A DNA stretch of 64,000 bases, from the NCBI RefSeq assembly GCF_001678665.1, contig NZ_LZRP01000001.1, forward strand, positions 310,001-374,000, written 5' to 3'. The notes beneath the pieces are model-generated. The model made no database searches, was not told where the DNA came from, and saw nothing but the letters and a program-made list of their open reading frames with translations. This document shows positions 36,771 to 45,882 of the stretch, in pieces. The stretch comes from Erythrobacter sp. QSSC1-22B (GTDB lineage Bacteria; Pseudomonadota; Alphaproteobacteria; Sphingomonadales; Sphingomonadaceae). The position numbers and the translations under genes were made by a program. Position 1 is the first letter of the stretch; the number at the start of each line of letters is the position of its first letter.

Positions 36771-37301
36771 ATGGCTACGCTGATTCCCCTGACCGCGGTC
36801 GAGCCCGCGCTGGTCGAGCAACTGCTCGACGCCGCCTTTGGCGAGGACCGCCTCGCGCGGACCGCCTATCGCATCCGCGAGGGGACGCCGTGGCTCAAGA
36901 CGTTGAGCTTTGCGGTGCTCGACGAGGAGGAATACCTAACCGGCACGATCCAGATCTGGCCGGTCGCGCTGACCGATCCCAAAGGCCGCCCGCACCCGAT
37001 GCTGATGGTCGGTCCGGTCGCGGTGATGCCCGGGCGTCAGGGCGAAGGCTATGGCAAGGCGCTGATCACCGCCGCGCTGGGCGCGATCGACCCGCGTGCC
37101 GCGTTGCCGCAGGTGCTGATCGGCGACGAAGCCTACTATGGTGCCTGGGGTTTCGCCGCAGCCCCCACCCCTGCATGGCGCTGCCCCGGCCCGTGGGACC
37201 CGGCGCGGCTGCTGGTCCGCACGGACAATCCGGCTGTTTTGCCGCTTGAAGGTATGCTCGGACCCTGGAGCGAGGAAGCGCGTGCGGCCTTGGCGAATTA
37301 G
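36771..37301 (+). CDS. GNAT family N-acetyltransferase
   Basis: A 176-residue protein of GNAT type: the acetyl-CoA loop reads MPGRQGEGYGKALI (near 86), after strand LMVGPVAV, with the late motif GDEAYYGAWGF. The pattern resembles YhbS-like acetyltransferases; the acceptor is unknown. It is the first gene of a rightward set with DUF1285, a Nudix enzyme and CCA transferase, 43 bases before the next. Confidence 0.88.
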   Translation: MATLIPLTAVEPALVEQLLDAAFGEDRLARTAYRIREGTPWLKTLSFAVLDEEEYLTGTIQIWPVALTDPKGRPHPMLMVGPVAVMPGRQGEGYGKALITAALGAIDPRAALPQVLIGDEAYYGAWGFAAAPTPAWRCPGPWDPARLLVRTDNPAVLPLEGMLGPWSEEARAALAN

Positions 37302-37344
37302 GCGCGCTCTGCCATCCTGCCCTGCAGCCATATAAGCAGTCATC

Positions 37345-37893
37345 ATGCCCTACGAACCACCCCCAGAACTCGCCTCGCTCGGCCTCGCCGAGATCGCCGA
37401 ACAGGTCGCGCTGCGCAAGCTTCCGCCCGTCGAGGAGTGGAGCCCGGCGAACGAGGGCGACAGCGAGATGCGCATCGCCGCCGACGGAACTTGGTACCAC
37501 GATGGCGGCAAGATCCGGCGCCAGGCCATGGTGCGCGCCTTCGCCGGCCTGCTGACCCGCGACGAGGCGGGCACATACTGGCTCGTCACCCCGGTGCAGA
37601 AGCTCTCGATAGAGGTCGAGGATGCCGCCTTCATCGCCACCGACTGCCGCCTGGTCGATGACGGGATCGCACTGCGGCTCAACACTGACGAGCTGCTGGT
37701 GGTCGGACCCGGCCACGCGCTGCGCGCCGAGGGGAACCGCGATGCGCCCGCGATCTACTGCCATGTCCGGCGCGGCTGCGAAGCGCGGCTCAACCGCTCG
37801 ACCTACGAGCAACTGGCGCAGATCGCACTTGCGCGCGGCGACGACTGGACCGTGACCAGCCAAGGCGAAACCTTCTCCCTGCTGCCGGCATGA
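37345..37893 (+). CDS. DUF1285 family protein
   Basis: The 182-residue protein matches DUF1285 from MRIAADGTWYHDGGKIRRQAMVR through the block TYWLVTPVQKLSIEVEDAAF to the C-terminal GCEARLNRSTYEQLA. The family has known structures but no established function. It overlaps the CoA pyrophosphatase start by four bases (ATGA), a common alphaproteobacterial arrangement. Confidence 0.9.
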   Translation: MPYEPPPELASLGLAEIAEQVALRKLPPVEEWSPANEGDSEMRIAADGTWYHDGGKIRRQAMVRAFAGLLTRDEAGTYWLVTPVQKLSIEVEDAAFIATDCRLVDDGIALRLNTDELLVVGPGHALRAEGNRDAPAIYCHVRRGCEARLNRSTYEQLAQIALARGDDWTVTSQGETFSLLPA

Positions 37894-38495
37894 GTGCGCT
37901 GTTCGACCGGCTGCAGGCGCTGTTCGAACAAGGCCATGCGCAGGAATTCGGCGATCTCATGTCCGATGCGCGGTTTGCCGATGCCCGGCGGACCGCCGAT
38001 GCCGCGGTGCTGATCGCGGTGACCGACCGCGCGGACGAGCCCAGCGTGCTGCTCACCCAGCGCCCCACCACGATGCGCGATCATCCCGGGCAGGTCGCCT
38101 TTCCCGGCGGCAAGCTGGAACCCGGCGAGGATGCGGTGGCCGCGGCGCTGCGCGAGGCCCACGAAGAACTGGCGCTCGACCCGCAGATGGTGCGCCTGAT
38201 CGGGACCACCGACCGCTACCAGACCGGGACCGGCTTCGACATCACCCCGGTGCTCGGCGTGATCCCGCCCGACCTGCCGCTGATGGCCTGCGAACGCGAG
38301 GTCGAAAGCTGGTTCGAGGCGCCGCTGTCGCTGCTGATGGATGACCGCAACTGGCGGCGCAATTCGGTGTTCTGGAAGGGGGCCGAGCGCGAATATCTCG
38401 AAATCGAGCATGGCGGCTACCGCATCTGGGGCGTGACCGCGGCGATCTGCTACAATCTCTCGCGGCGGTTGGCATGGATGGGGGCCGAGCGATGA
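37890..38495 (+). CDS. Nudix CoA pyrophosphatase
   Basis: A 201-residue Nudix enzyme with the CoA-specific block LLTQRPTTMRDHPGQVAFPGG followed by the Nudix box (G...E...REAHEELAL). In the box the usual Gly after EEx is Ala, a mild change. The family cleaves CoA and acyl-CoA to 3',5'-ADP and phosphopantetheine. It is coupled on both sides by four-base overlaps, to DUF1285 and to the CCA transferase. Confidence 0.92.
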   Translation: MSALFDRLQALFEQGHAQEFGDLMSDARFADARRTADAAVLIAVTDRADEPSVLLTQRPTTMRDHPGQVAFPGGKLEPGEDAVAAALREAHEELALDPQMVRLIGTTDRYQTGTGFDITPVLGVIPPDLPLMACEREVESWFEAPLSLLMDDRNWRRNSVFWKGAEREYLEIEHGGYRIWGVTAAICYNLSRRLAWMGAER

Positions 38496-39667
38496 CGCGT
38501 TTGCCGGAAGCCGAGTGGACGCGGCGCGAGGATCTTGCCGGGCTGGTGGCTGCGCTGGGAGCGGAAAACCTGCGCTGGGTCGGCGGCGCGGTGCGCGACA
38601 CGCTACTGGGCGGAACCGCCAAGGATATCGACGCGGCAACGACGCATCGCCCCGAAGGGGTGATCGAGCTATGCCGCGACGCGGGCATCCGGACGGTCCC
38701 GACCGGGATCGATCACGGCACGGTCACCGCGCTGCTCGAATACGGTCCGGTCGAGGTGACGACGCTGCGCCACGACGTCTCGACCGACGGCCGCCGCGCC
38801 ACCGTCGCCTTTGCCGACGACTGGCGCGAGGATGCGGCGCGGCGCGACTTCACCATCAACGCGCTCTACGCCCATCCCGAAACGCTCGAGATCGCGGATT
38901 ATTTCGGCGGGCTCGACGATCTTGTGGCGCGGCGGGTGCGCTTTATCGGCGATGCCTTGCAGCGCATCCGCGAGGATCACTTGCGCATCCTGCGCTATTT
39001 TCGCTTCCAGGCGCGCTTTGGCGATGCGCTGGATGAGCAAGCGCTCGCCGCCTGCCGCGACCTGGCCGGAACGCTCAAGGAGCTGAGCCGCGAGCGGGTG
39101 GCGATGGAGCTGCTGGCCATCCTCGGGCTGCCCGACCCCGGCCCGACAGTCGAACTCATGCAGCATTGCGGCGTGCTCGCAGTGATCCTGCCCGAAGCGC
39201 GCGCGGCCGAACGCGCTTGTCTCGTCGCGCTGCTGGCGCATGAGCGGGCGCAAAACGCGGCACCCGAAGCGGTCCGCCGCCTCGCAGCGTTGATCCCGCC
39301 GGTCCGCGCGCTGGCGGAAGCGGTGGCGGTGCGCCTGCGGCTGTCGCGCGCCCAGCGGGCACGGCTGGTCTGCGCGGCGGAACGGACGCCCGAAGATGCC
39401 GCCGATCCGCGCGGTCTTGCCTATCGCGAGAGCATCGATTGCGCGCGCGACCGGCTCTTGCTGGCCGGCAAATCGCTCCGCGAACTCGCACATTGGGAAG
39501 TTCCGCAATTCCCCCTCAAGGGCGGGCGGATCATCGCCCTCGGTGTGGCCGCCGGGCCCGAGGTCGCGCGGATGATGCGGGCGATCGAACGAAGCTGGGT
39601 CGCAGAAGGCTTCCCCGGCCCCGAGCGGATCGACGCGCTGCTCGAGGCCGAACTCGCCGCCCGCTAA
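38492..39667 (+). CDS. cca: CCA tRNA nucleotidyltransferase (class II)
   Basis: The 391-residue class II nucleotidyltransferase has RWVGGAVRDTLLG, the catalytic carboxylates in KDIDAAT, RRDFTINALY, and the RNA-binding linker RIREDHLRILRYFRF. It adds or repairs the CCA end of tRNAs. The tRNA-Phe in this window already encodes CCA, so repair is one role. A poly(A) polymerase identity is less likely because the short C-terminal part matches alphaproteobacterial CCA enzymes. The ATG overlaps the Nudix gene stop. Confidence 0.92.
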   Translation: MTRLPEAEWTRREDLAGLVAALGAENLRWVGGAVRDTLLGGTAKDIDAATTHRPEGVIELCRDAGIRTVPTGIDHGTVTALLEYGPVEVTTLRHDVSTDGRRATVAFADDWREDAARRDFTINALYAHPETLEIADYFGGLDDLVARRVRFIGDALQRIREDHLRILRYFRFQARFGDALDEQALAACRDLAGTLKELSRERVAMELLAILGLPDPGPTVELMQHCGVLAVILPEARAAERACLVALLAHERAQNAAPEAVRRLAALIPPVRALAEAVAVRLRLSRAQRARLVCAAERTPEDAADPRGLAYRESIDCARDRLLLAGKSLRELAHWEVPQFPLKGGRIIALGVAAGPEVARMMRAIERSWVAEGFPGPERIDALLEAELAAR

Positions 39668-39695
39668 TCAGACGCCGGGGATCAGCCCCCGGTGA

Positions 39696-41987
39696 TCAGT
39701 CGAATGTGTTGTCGCGCGGGAAGCCCTGCGGCGGCATCCGCCCGGCGCCGCCGCGCGCGACCTTCCATTGCCACATCTCGGGTTCGGTGCGGGTGCGGCC
39801 GCTGTCGCCGCCCATCGCCCAGCTGAGGCCATCCTCGAGCCGGAAGGTGCGCGCATCGGCCATCCCGCCATCGCGATAGCGCTGCAGCTGGACACCCTGC
39901 CCTCGCGCCATGTCAGGCAGTTCCTCGAGGTTGAACACCACCAGCTTGCGATTGTCGCCGACCACCGCGACATGATCGTCGGCGGGAGCGATCGGGCGCA
40001 CCACCGCCAGCTTCGCATCGCCCTTGAGATTGACCACCTGACGCCCCTTGCGGGTTTCGGCCAGCAGCTCGCCGGTCGCCGCGGCAAAGCCCTTGCCGGT
40101 GCTCGCCGCTAGCAGCAGCCGCTGCTCTGGTGAATGCAGCACCATAGCGACGATCTGCGCTTCGGCATCGATATCGAGCGTGTTGCGCAAGGGCTCGCCG
40201 AAGCCGCGCGCCCCGGGCAGTTTGTCCGCGCCCAGCGTGAAGAATCGCCCATTGTCCGCCGCGAGCAGCAGCTTGTCGGTGGTCTGCGCATGAACAGCAA
40301 AGGCCGGGCCATCGCCTTCCTTGAACTTGAAATCCTGATCGAGCGGGACATGCCCGCGCGCGCCGCGCACCCAGCCGCGCTGGGAGAGGATGACCGTGAT
40401 CGGCTCCTTCTCGATCATCGCATCCATGCTGAATTCGACCGTCGGTGCGGCTTCCTCGATGCTGGTGCGGCGGCGCCCCAGCGGGGTATCGGGGCCGTAT
40501 TCCTTGTGCAGGTCGGCCAGCTCGCGCTTCAACCTTGTGCGCTGGCGCGCGGGCGAGGCGAGCAATCTGTCGAGCTCGTCCTTTTCCTTGAGCAGCGTGT
40601 CCTTTTCCTGGCGCAGCTGCATCTCCTCCAGCCGCCGCAGCGAGCGCAGCCGCATATTGAGGATCGCCTCGGCCTGGCGGTCGGTCAGCCCGAACTCGGC
40701 CATCATCAGCGGCTTGGGCTCGTCCTCGGTGCGGATGATCTCGATCACCCGGTCGAGATTGAGGAAGGCGATGATATAGCCCTCGACCAGCTCGAGCCGC
40801 CGCGCGATCTGCTCGAGCCGGTGCAGGCTGCGCCGCTGGAGGATATCGATCTGGCTGGCGACCCAATTGCCGAGCAGCTCCTTCAGCCCCATCACCATCG
40901 GTGTCCGTGTGGCATCGAGGACGTTGAGGTTGAGCCCGAACCGCGTCTCGAGGTCGGTCAGCTTGTAGAGCGATTCCTTGAGCAGTTCGGGATCGACATT
41001 GCGGCTGCGCGGTACCAGCACCAGCCGGATCTTTTCATCGCTCTCGTCGCGGACATCCTCGAGGATCGGCAGCTTGCGGTCGGAGATCGCCTGCGCGATC
41101 TGTTCGATGAGCTTGCCCTTCTGGACTTGGTACGGGATTTCGCTGACCACCAGCTGCCACTGTCCGCCGCCCAACCGCTCGATCCCGGCGTCGCGATCGG
41201 CTGGTTTCTCCGCTTCCTCGGCATGGAACCGCGCGCGCACGCGAAAACTGCCGCGCCCGGTCTCATAGGCCTTAGCAATCACCTCGGGCCCGTCGACCAC
41301 CAGCCCGCCGGTGGCGAAATCGGGTCCGTGGAACAGCTCCATCAGCCGGGCGTGCTCGACATGCGGGTTGTCGATGAGCTCGAGCGTGGCATCGACCACT
41401 TCGGCGACATTGTGGCTGGGAATGTTGGTCGCCATGCCGACCGCGATCCCGCTCGAGCCGTTGGCGAGCAGATTGGGGAACAGGCCGGGGAAGATTTCCG
41501 GCTCCTGGTCCTCGCCATTGTAGGTGGGGACGTAATCGACCGTGCCCTCGTCGAGCCCCTCCATCAACCGCACCGCAGTGCGCGTCATCCGGGCTTCGGT
41601 GTAACGATAGGCAGCGGCGTTATCGCCGTCGATATTGCCGAAATTGCCCTGCCCCTCGACCAGCGGATAGCGCAGCGCGAAATCCTGCGCGAGCCGGACC
41701 ATGGCATCGTAGACGCTGGCATCGCCATGGGGGTGGTACTTGCCGATGACGTCGCCGACCACGCGGGCGCTCTTCTTGAAGGCGTCGGTGGGGTTGAGCT
41801 TGAGCTGGCGCATCGCCCACAGCAGCCGGCGGTGGACCGGTTTCAGACCGTCGCGCAAATCGGGCAGCGAGCGCGCGGTGATCGTCGACAGCGCGTAAAC
41901 CAGATAGCGCTCGGACAGCGCGGAATCGAACGGGGTGTCGACGATCGCGTCGATGGGATCGGGCTTGGTGGTGTCGGTCTTGGCCAT
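39696..41987 (-). CDS. parC: DNA topoisomerase IV subunit A
   Basis: ParC with ParE decatenates sister chromosomes. The 763-residue protein has the GyrA/ParC N-terminal domain (RYLVYALSTITARSLPDLRDGLKPVHRRLLWAM), quinolone-region sequence HPHGDASVYDAMV, the catalytic tyrosine in YRYTEARMT (about 128) and a short C-terminal beta-pinwheel with degenerate blades, as in ParC rather than GyrA. It converges on cca, with 28 bases between. Confidence 0.96.
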   Translation of the reverse strand: MAKTDTTKPDPIDAIVDTPFDSALSERYLVYALSTITARSLPDLRDGLKPVHRRLLWAMRQLKLNPTDAFKKSARVVGDVIGKYHPHGDASVYDAMVRLAQDFALRYPLVEGQGNFGNIDGDNAAAYRYTEARMTRTAVRLMEGLDEGTVDYVPTYNGEDQEPEIFPGLFPNLLANGSSGIAVGMATNIPSHNVAEVVDATLELIDNPHVEHARLMELFHGPDFATGGLVVDGPEVIAKAYETGRGSFRVRARFHAEEAEKPADRDAGIERLGGGQWQLVVSEIPYQVQKGKLIEQIAQAISDRKLPILEDVRDESDEKIRLVLVPRSRNVDPELLKESLYKLTDLETRFGLNLNVLDATRTPMVMGLKELLGNWVASQIDILQRRSLHRLEQIARRLELVEGYIIAFLNLDRVIEIIRTEDEPKPLMMAEFGLTDRQAEAILNMRLRSLRRLEEMQLRQEKDTLLKEKDELDRLLASPARQRTRLKRELADLHKEYGPDTPLGRRRTSIEEAAPTVEFSMDAMIEKEPITVILSQRGWVRGARGHVPLDQDFKFKEGDGPAFAVHAQTTDKLLLAADNGRFFTLGADKLPGARGFGEPLRNTLDIDAEAQIVAMVLHSPEQRLLLAASTGKGFAAATGELLAETRKGRQVVNLKGDAKLAVVRPIAPADDHVAVVGDNRKLVVFNLEELPDMARGQGVQLQRYRDGGMADARTFRLEDGLSWAMGGDSGRTRTEPEMWQWKVARGGAGRMPPQGFPRDNTFD

Positions 41988-42213
41988 TTATATTCCTACC
42001 CGCTCATCCGCTGGACGACCCAAAGCCAGCGGCCGTGGGACGATTTTCGGAGCATGATTGGCGGCGCCGGTTTGAGGGCGCCACGGCTCCAGCGGGACGA
42101 GCGGAAATGATTCCAGTCGCCCCGCCCTATCACCGCCACGGCTCGGCTACCAACGGGGAACAGCAGGCTTTCCCCATACGTTGGCAAGGTAACAACAAAT
42201 CAAGGAGTTACCC
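41988..42213. other. Divergent intergenic region, parC / PfpI family gene
   Basis: A 226-base gap between divergent genes. A strong Shine-Dalgarno (AAGGAG) lies just before the rightward gene. I see no clear operator, hairpin with T-run, or small open frame with family features. Confidence 0.4.
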
Positions 42214-42771
42214 ATGACCAAGCACGTGATGATCCTCGCGACCGATGGCTTCGAACAGTCCGAACTGATGAAGCCCAAGGCCAATCTCGAACAGGCCGGT
42301 ATCAAGACCACCGTCGTCAGCCTCGAAAGCGGTTCGATCAAGGGGTGGAATGATGGCGATTGGGGTGAAAGCGTCCCCGTCGACGCGACCGTCGACAGTG
42401 TAAGCAGCATCGACGAGTTCGATGGGCTTCTGCTTCCTGGCGGCCAGATTAACCCCGACCTGCTGCGCGCAAACGAAGGCGCCGTCGCCATCGTCCGCGA
42501 CTTCAACGCTGCGGGCAAGCCCATCGCGGCAATCTGCCATGCGCCCTGGCTCCTGATCGAGGCGGGCGTGATCAAAGGCAAGACCGCAACCAGCTACCAT
42601 TCGATCCGCACCGACCTCAAGAATGCCGGCGCGACAGTCGTCGACAAGGAAGTGGTTGTCGATGGCAACATCATCACCAGTCGCGCCCCCGACGACATTC
42701 CCGCCTTCTCGAAGGCGCTCATCGAAGCGGTCGGCGCAACAGTAAAGGACAGCAAGCTCGAAGCCGCGTGA
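42214..42771 (+). CDS. DJ-1/PfpI family protein
   Basis: A 185-residue single-domain protein with the nucleophile elbow AAICHAPWLLIEAG (Cys then His, near 108) and the conserved glutamate in DGFEQSEL (near 15). Members act as proteases, glyoxalase/deglycase-like enzymes or stress chaperones; closest in pattern to the PfpI/YhbO group. AAGGAG lies 8 bases before the ATG and a strong terminator follows, so it is a single-gene unit. Confidence 0.92.
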   Translation: MTKHVMILATDGFEQSELMKPKANLEQAGIKTTVVSLESGSIKGWNDGDWGESVPVDATVDSVSSIDEFDGLLLPGGQINPDLLRANEGAVAIVRDFNAAGKPIAAICHAPWLLIEAGVIKGKTATSYHSIRTDLKNAGATVVDKEVVVDGNIITSRAPDDIPAFSKALIEAVGATVKDSKLEAA

Positions 42772-42801
42772 CGGCTAGCTGAAATCTGATTGAACGAAGG
42801 G

Positions 42802-42832
42802 CCCTGCCGCAGTGATGCGGCGGGGTTCTTCT
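42802..42832 (+). terminator. Intrinsic terminator after the PfpI family gene
   Basis: A ten-base-pair stem (42802-42811 with 42816-42825, one T-G pair) encloses a GTGA loop and is followed by TTCTTCTT. Confidence 0.8.
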
Positions 42833-42901
42833 TATCGGTACTTGCAATGCCGTCATTATCGTTCAAGCCTCTCGCGATCATGTGTTGATCTGGGGGGATT
42901 T

Positions 42902-43951
42902 ATGACACTCGAAGCCAGTATTGCAGACTTGCAGAACAAACTTCGCGAGTATCGCGAAATGCTCGGGACCGAGGAAGCAGCCAAAACTACACTCGTCCTG
43001 CCATTCCTGAGGGCCTTGGGATACGATATTTTCGATCCTTCCGAAGTCCGAGCCGAATTCACCTGCGACGTCGGAACCAAGAAAGGCGAAAAGGTCGATT
43101 ACGCGATCTGCGTCGATGGTCACCTCTCGATCCTGATCGAATGCAAACCCATCAACAGCAAGCTTTCGCTCGAACAGGCGAGCCAGCTATTCCGCTATTT
43201 CTCGGCCACCGATGCGAAGGTCGCGCTCTTGACCAATGGCATCATCTACAAATTCTACACCGACGCCGACCGGACCAACCGGATGGACGATCAGCCCTTC
43301 TTCACTTTCGATCTGGATTCGTACCGCAAGAGCGACCTGAAGAACCTGGCGCCCTTCCAGCGGTCGGACTTCAATCTTGACCGCATCGCCGCCCAGGCGG
43401 GGACGTTGAAACTTCAGGGTCAGGTCTCGAGCGAGTTGCGCAAGGAATTCGCCGAGCCATCCGGCGAATTCGTCCGGATGGTCGCCAACCGCCTGCATGA
43501 CGGTCGCCTGACCGAGGCCGTCCGGCATCGCTACCAGCAGGTCATCGCGACTTCGATTGCCGCCCTCATTCGCGACAGCGTCAACGATCGGTTGCAAAGC
43601 GCGATGTCGCAACCCGACGAGCAAAACTCCGCCGACCTTGTCGATGTTGATTTTGAAGAGATCGAAACCACTCAGGTGGAAATCGACGGGTTCAATATCA
43701 TCCGTGCCATCGGTTCTCGAATCGTCCCGGCGGAGCGGATCGGCATCCGCGACGCAAAATCCTACTGTGCAGTCCTTCTCGACGACAACAATCGCAAGAC
43801 GATCGCGCGCCTGCATTTCAACAGCCTGACCTCGCGGTATCTGGGCATTTTCGAGGGCAAAGCGGAGGAACGGCGTTCGATCAGTTCACCCGTAGAAATC
43901 TACAGCCACGCGGACGCCATTCTCGCGCGCATTCGCGAGCTGGAGCGCTAG
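42902..43951 (+). CDS. Solitary type I restriction HsdR-N-like nuclease domain protein
   Basis: A 349-residue protein whose first 130 residues match the nuclease domain of type I restriction R subunits: TLVLPFLRALGYDIFDPSEV, then D66 in KVDYAI and E80/K82 in IECK, the D-x13-E-x-K spacing of the PD-(D/E)XK fold, then QLFRYF and LTNGIIYKFY. There is no helicase domain, and no HsdM or HsdS gene nearby. The C-terminal part is unrecognised. The gene looks less GC-rich than its neighbours, suggesting transfer. The ATG follows GGGGGGA. Confidence 0.82.
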   Translation: MTLEASIADLQNKLREYREMLGTEEAAKTTLVLPFLRALGYDIFDPSEVRAEFTCDVGTKKGEKVDYAICVDGHLSILIECKPINSKLSLEQASQLFRYFSATDAKVALLTNGIIYKFYTDADRTNRMDDQPFFTFDLDSYRKSDLKNLAPFQRSDFNLDRIAAQAGTLKLQGQVSSELRKEFAEPSGEFVRMVANRLHDGRLTEAVRHRYQQVIATSIAALIRDSVNDRLQSAMSQPDEQNSADLVDVDFEEIETTQVEIDGFNIIRAIGSRIVPAERIGIRDAKSYCAVLLDDNNRKTIARLHFNSLTSRYLGIFEGKAEERRSISSPVEIYSHADAILARIRELER

Positions 43952-43957
43952 CGTTCC

Positions 43958-45484
43958 TCAAGGGGTGGTCGGGGGCAGCCAGCGCTCAAAGGTCGGAACG
44001 GCAAGCGGCGCAGTCCGCGCCCGCTCATAGGCTGCCCCGGCCTTGAGCACTGCATGGTCCGCCCATCTGGGGCCGATCACGCTCACTCCGACCGGGAGCC
44101 CTTCCATCTGACCCATCGGCACGGTCAGATGCGGGTGGCCACCGATGGCGGCGAGGCTGCCCATGCCGATCCCGCCCGAAAAATTGTCGCCATTGACGAG
44201 ATCGCTCGCCCAGGCGGGCCCGGTGGTCGGCGCGATCAGGAACGCGACGTCGTGCTCGCGCAGCAGGCGATCGATCCCTTCCTCGCCGGCCAGCCTGCGG
44301 CTGTTCTCCAGCGCCGCGCGATAGGCCGCCTCGTCGGTCTTGGTCAGCGCCAGCTCGAACAGGTCCTGACCGAACCAGCGCATTTCAACCGCCGCCTGCG
44401 CTTCGTTGAAGGCGACGAGATCCGCGAGACTTCCCGGCAGGCCCGTACCCGGAAGGCTCGACAGATAGGCGTCCATCCCGGTGCGCAATTCATAGAGCAG
44501 CACCTCGAACTCGTCCCGGTACATCTCCGATTGCGGATCGAGGGCGATCTCGACGGGGACCGCTCCCGCCCTCCGCAAATCCGCCAGTGCCTGCTCGAAG
44601 AGGCGCGTCACATCTGCGCGCTCCCCCACCTGATTGCGCATCACGCCGATCCGCACGCCCTCGAGCGAGGCATCGGCGAGACCGGAATGGTATTCGGTCC
44701 GGTGGCGGTCGGCCTCGGCGGTAACCGCGTCGGCAGGATCGCTCCCCGCGATTGCCCCGAGCAGCAGCGCGACATCGGCCACGCTGCGCGCCATCGGCCC
44801 GGCAGTGTCCTGTGCATGGCTGATGGGGACGACATGGGTGCGGCTGACCAGCCCCACGGTCGGCTTGAGCGCAACGACGCCATTCACGCTGGCGGGGCAG
44901 GTGATCGAGCCATCGGTTTCGGTCCCGATCGCCGCCCAGGCGAACCGGGCAGCAACCGCAGCCGCGCTTCCCGACGAGGACCCGCAGGCGTTGCGATCGA
45001 TGGCGTGCGGGTTTCTGACCAGCCCGCCGATGGCGCTCCAGCCGCTGGTCGAATTGCGGCTGCGGATATTCGCCCATTCGGAGAGGTTCGCTTTGCCCAG
45101 AACAACGCCGCCCGCAGTCCGCAGCCGCGCAATGAGCGGCGCGTCGCGCCGCGTCATATTCGCCTCCAGCGCCAGGCTACCGGCGGTTGTCGGCAGCTCG
45201 CTGGTCTCGATATTGTCCTTTACCAGCACCGTGCGGCCCGCCAGCGGCAGCCCTGCCCGCTCGGCCGCCGCCGCCTGCGCCGGGGCATCCGGATTGGTGG
45301 CAATGACCGAGTTCAGCTGCGGTCCGGCATCGTCCAGGCTTGCGATCCGCTCAAGGTAGAACTCGGCCTGCTGCGCGGCAGATCGTTCGGTCTGGGCGCC
45401 GGACTCCGTCGACGCTGGCGCAGGGACGCCGGCACAAGCTGCGAGTGGAACGGCGAAGGCGATGGCCAGCAAATGTTTGCGCAT
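43958..45484 (-). CDS. Amidase signature family lipoprotein
   Basis: The 508-residue protein begins with a lipoprotein signal (PLAACAG, Cys 17). The Ser-Ser-Lys triad is visible: K89 in TVLVKDNIE, the GSSSGSA block (168-174) and the nucleophile in TETDGSI (near 192). It would hydrolyse amides in the periplasm, attached to a membrane; the substrate is unknown. The start at 45484 is chosen because the lipobox is correctly placed. It converges on the HsdR-N-like gene with six bases between stops. Confidence 0.92.
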   Translation of the reverse strand: MRKHLLAIAFAVPLAACAGVPAPASTESGAQTERSAAQQAEFYLERIASLDDAGPQLNSVIATNPDAPAQAAAAERAGLPLAGRTVLVKDNIETSELPTTAGSLALEANMTRRDAPLIARLRTAGGVVLGKANLSEWANIRSRNSTSGWSAIGGLVRNPHAIDRNACGSSSGSAAAVAARFAWAAIGTETDGSITCPASVNGVVALKPTVGLVSRTHVVPISHAQDTAGPMARSVADVALLLGAIAGSDPADAVTAEADRHRTEYHSGLADASLEGVRIGVMRNQVGERADVTRLFEQALADLRRAGAVPVEIALDPQSEMYRDEFEVLLYELRTGMDAYLSSLPGTGLPGSLADLVAFNEAQAAVEMRWFGQDLFELALTKTDEAAYRAALENSRRLAGEEGIDRLLREHDVAFLIAPTTGPAWASDLVNGDNFSGGIGMGSLAAIGGHPHLTVPMGQMEGLPVGVSVIGPRWADHAVLKAGAAYERARTAPLAVPTFERWLPPTTP

Positions 45485-45546
45485 GCCTACTGATGCCGCA
45501 GCGCTGGGGGATAGACAAGGCTGCTTCAGGCAGCTCCGCAGCTTGC

Positions 45547-45882
45547 TCAGAACCGCCGCGCGTCGTGGCTGTCGGCGGGAACCGAGACGCTTAGACCGTC
45601 GAGGGCTTCCTCGAGGACGATCTGGCAGGAGAGGCGGCTGGTGCGGCGCACGCCGGCGGCGAGATCGAGCATGTCTTCCTCGTCCTCGCTCGCTGGCGGC
45701 AGCTTCGCGAACCATTCGGGATCGACCACCACATGGCAGGTCGAGCAGGCCATCTGCCCTTCGCAGGTGCCTTCCAGCGGCAGGCCGGCACCCTGCGCCA
45801 GCGTCAGCAAATTGTCGCCGGGTTCGCCGACCGCCTCGACGCGCTCGTCACGCGCCGTGGTGAAGCTGACCCGGACGCTCAC
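45547..45882 (-). CDS. [2Fe-2S] ferredoxin, adrenodoxin type
   Basis: A 111-residue ferredoxin with the cluster cysteines in CEGQMACSTC and the distal LSCQIV, the ISC/vertebrate-type spacing. It transfers single electrons, here probably in Fe-S assembly. The start is a GTG (45880-45882) overlapping the stop of the cysteine desulfurase gene (GTGA), so the two proteins are translationally coupled. Confidence 0.93.
   Translation of the reverse strand: MSVRVSFTTARDERVEAVGEPGDNLLTLAQGAGLPLEGTCEGQMACSTCHVVVDPEWFAKLPPASEDEEDMLDLAAGVRRTSRLSCQIVLEEALDGLSVSVPADSHDARRF

Noticed and set aside
42902..43951. A complete restriction-modification system around the HsdR-N-like gene
   Set aside because: The neighbours are a PfpI protein and an amidase; there is no methylase or specificity subunit, and ccrM nine kilobases away is a conserved cell-cycle methylase.
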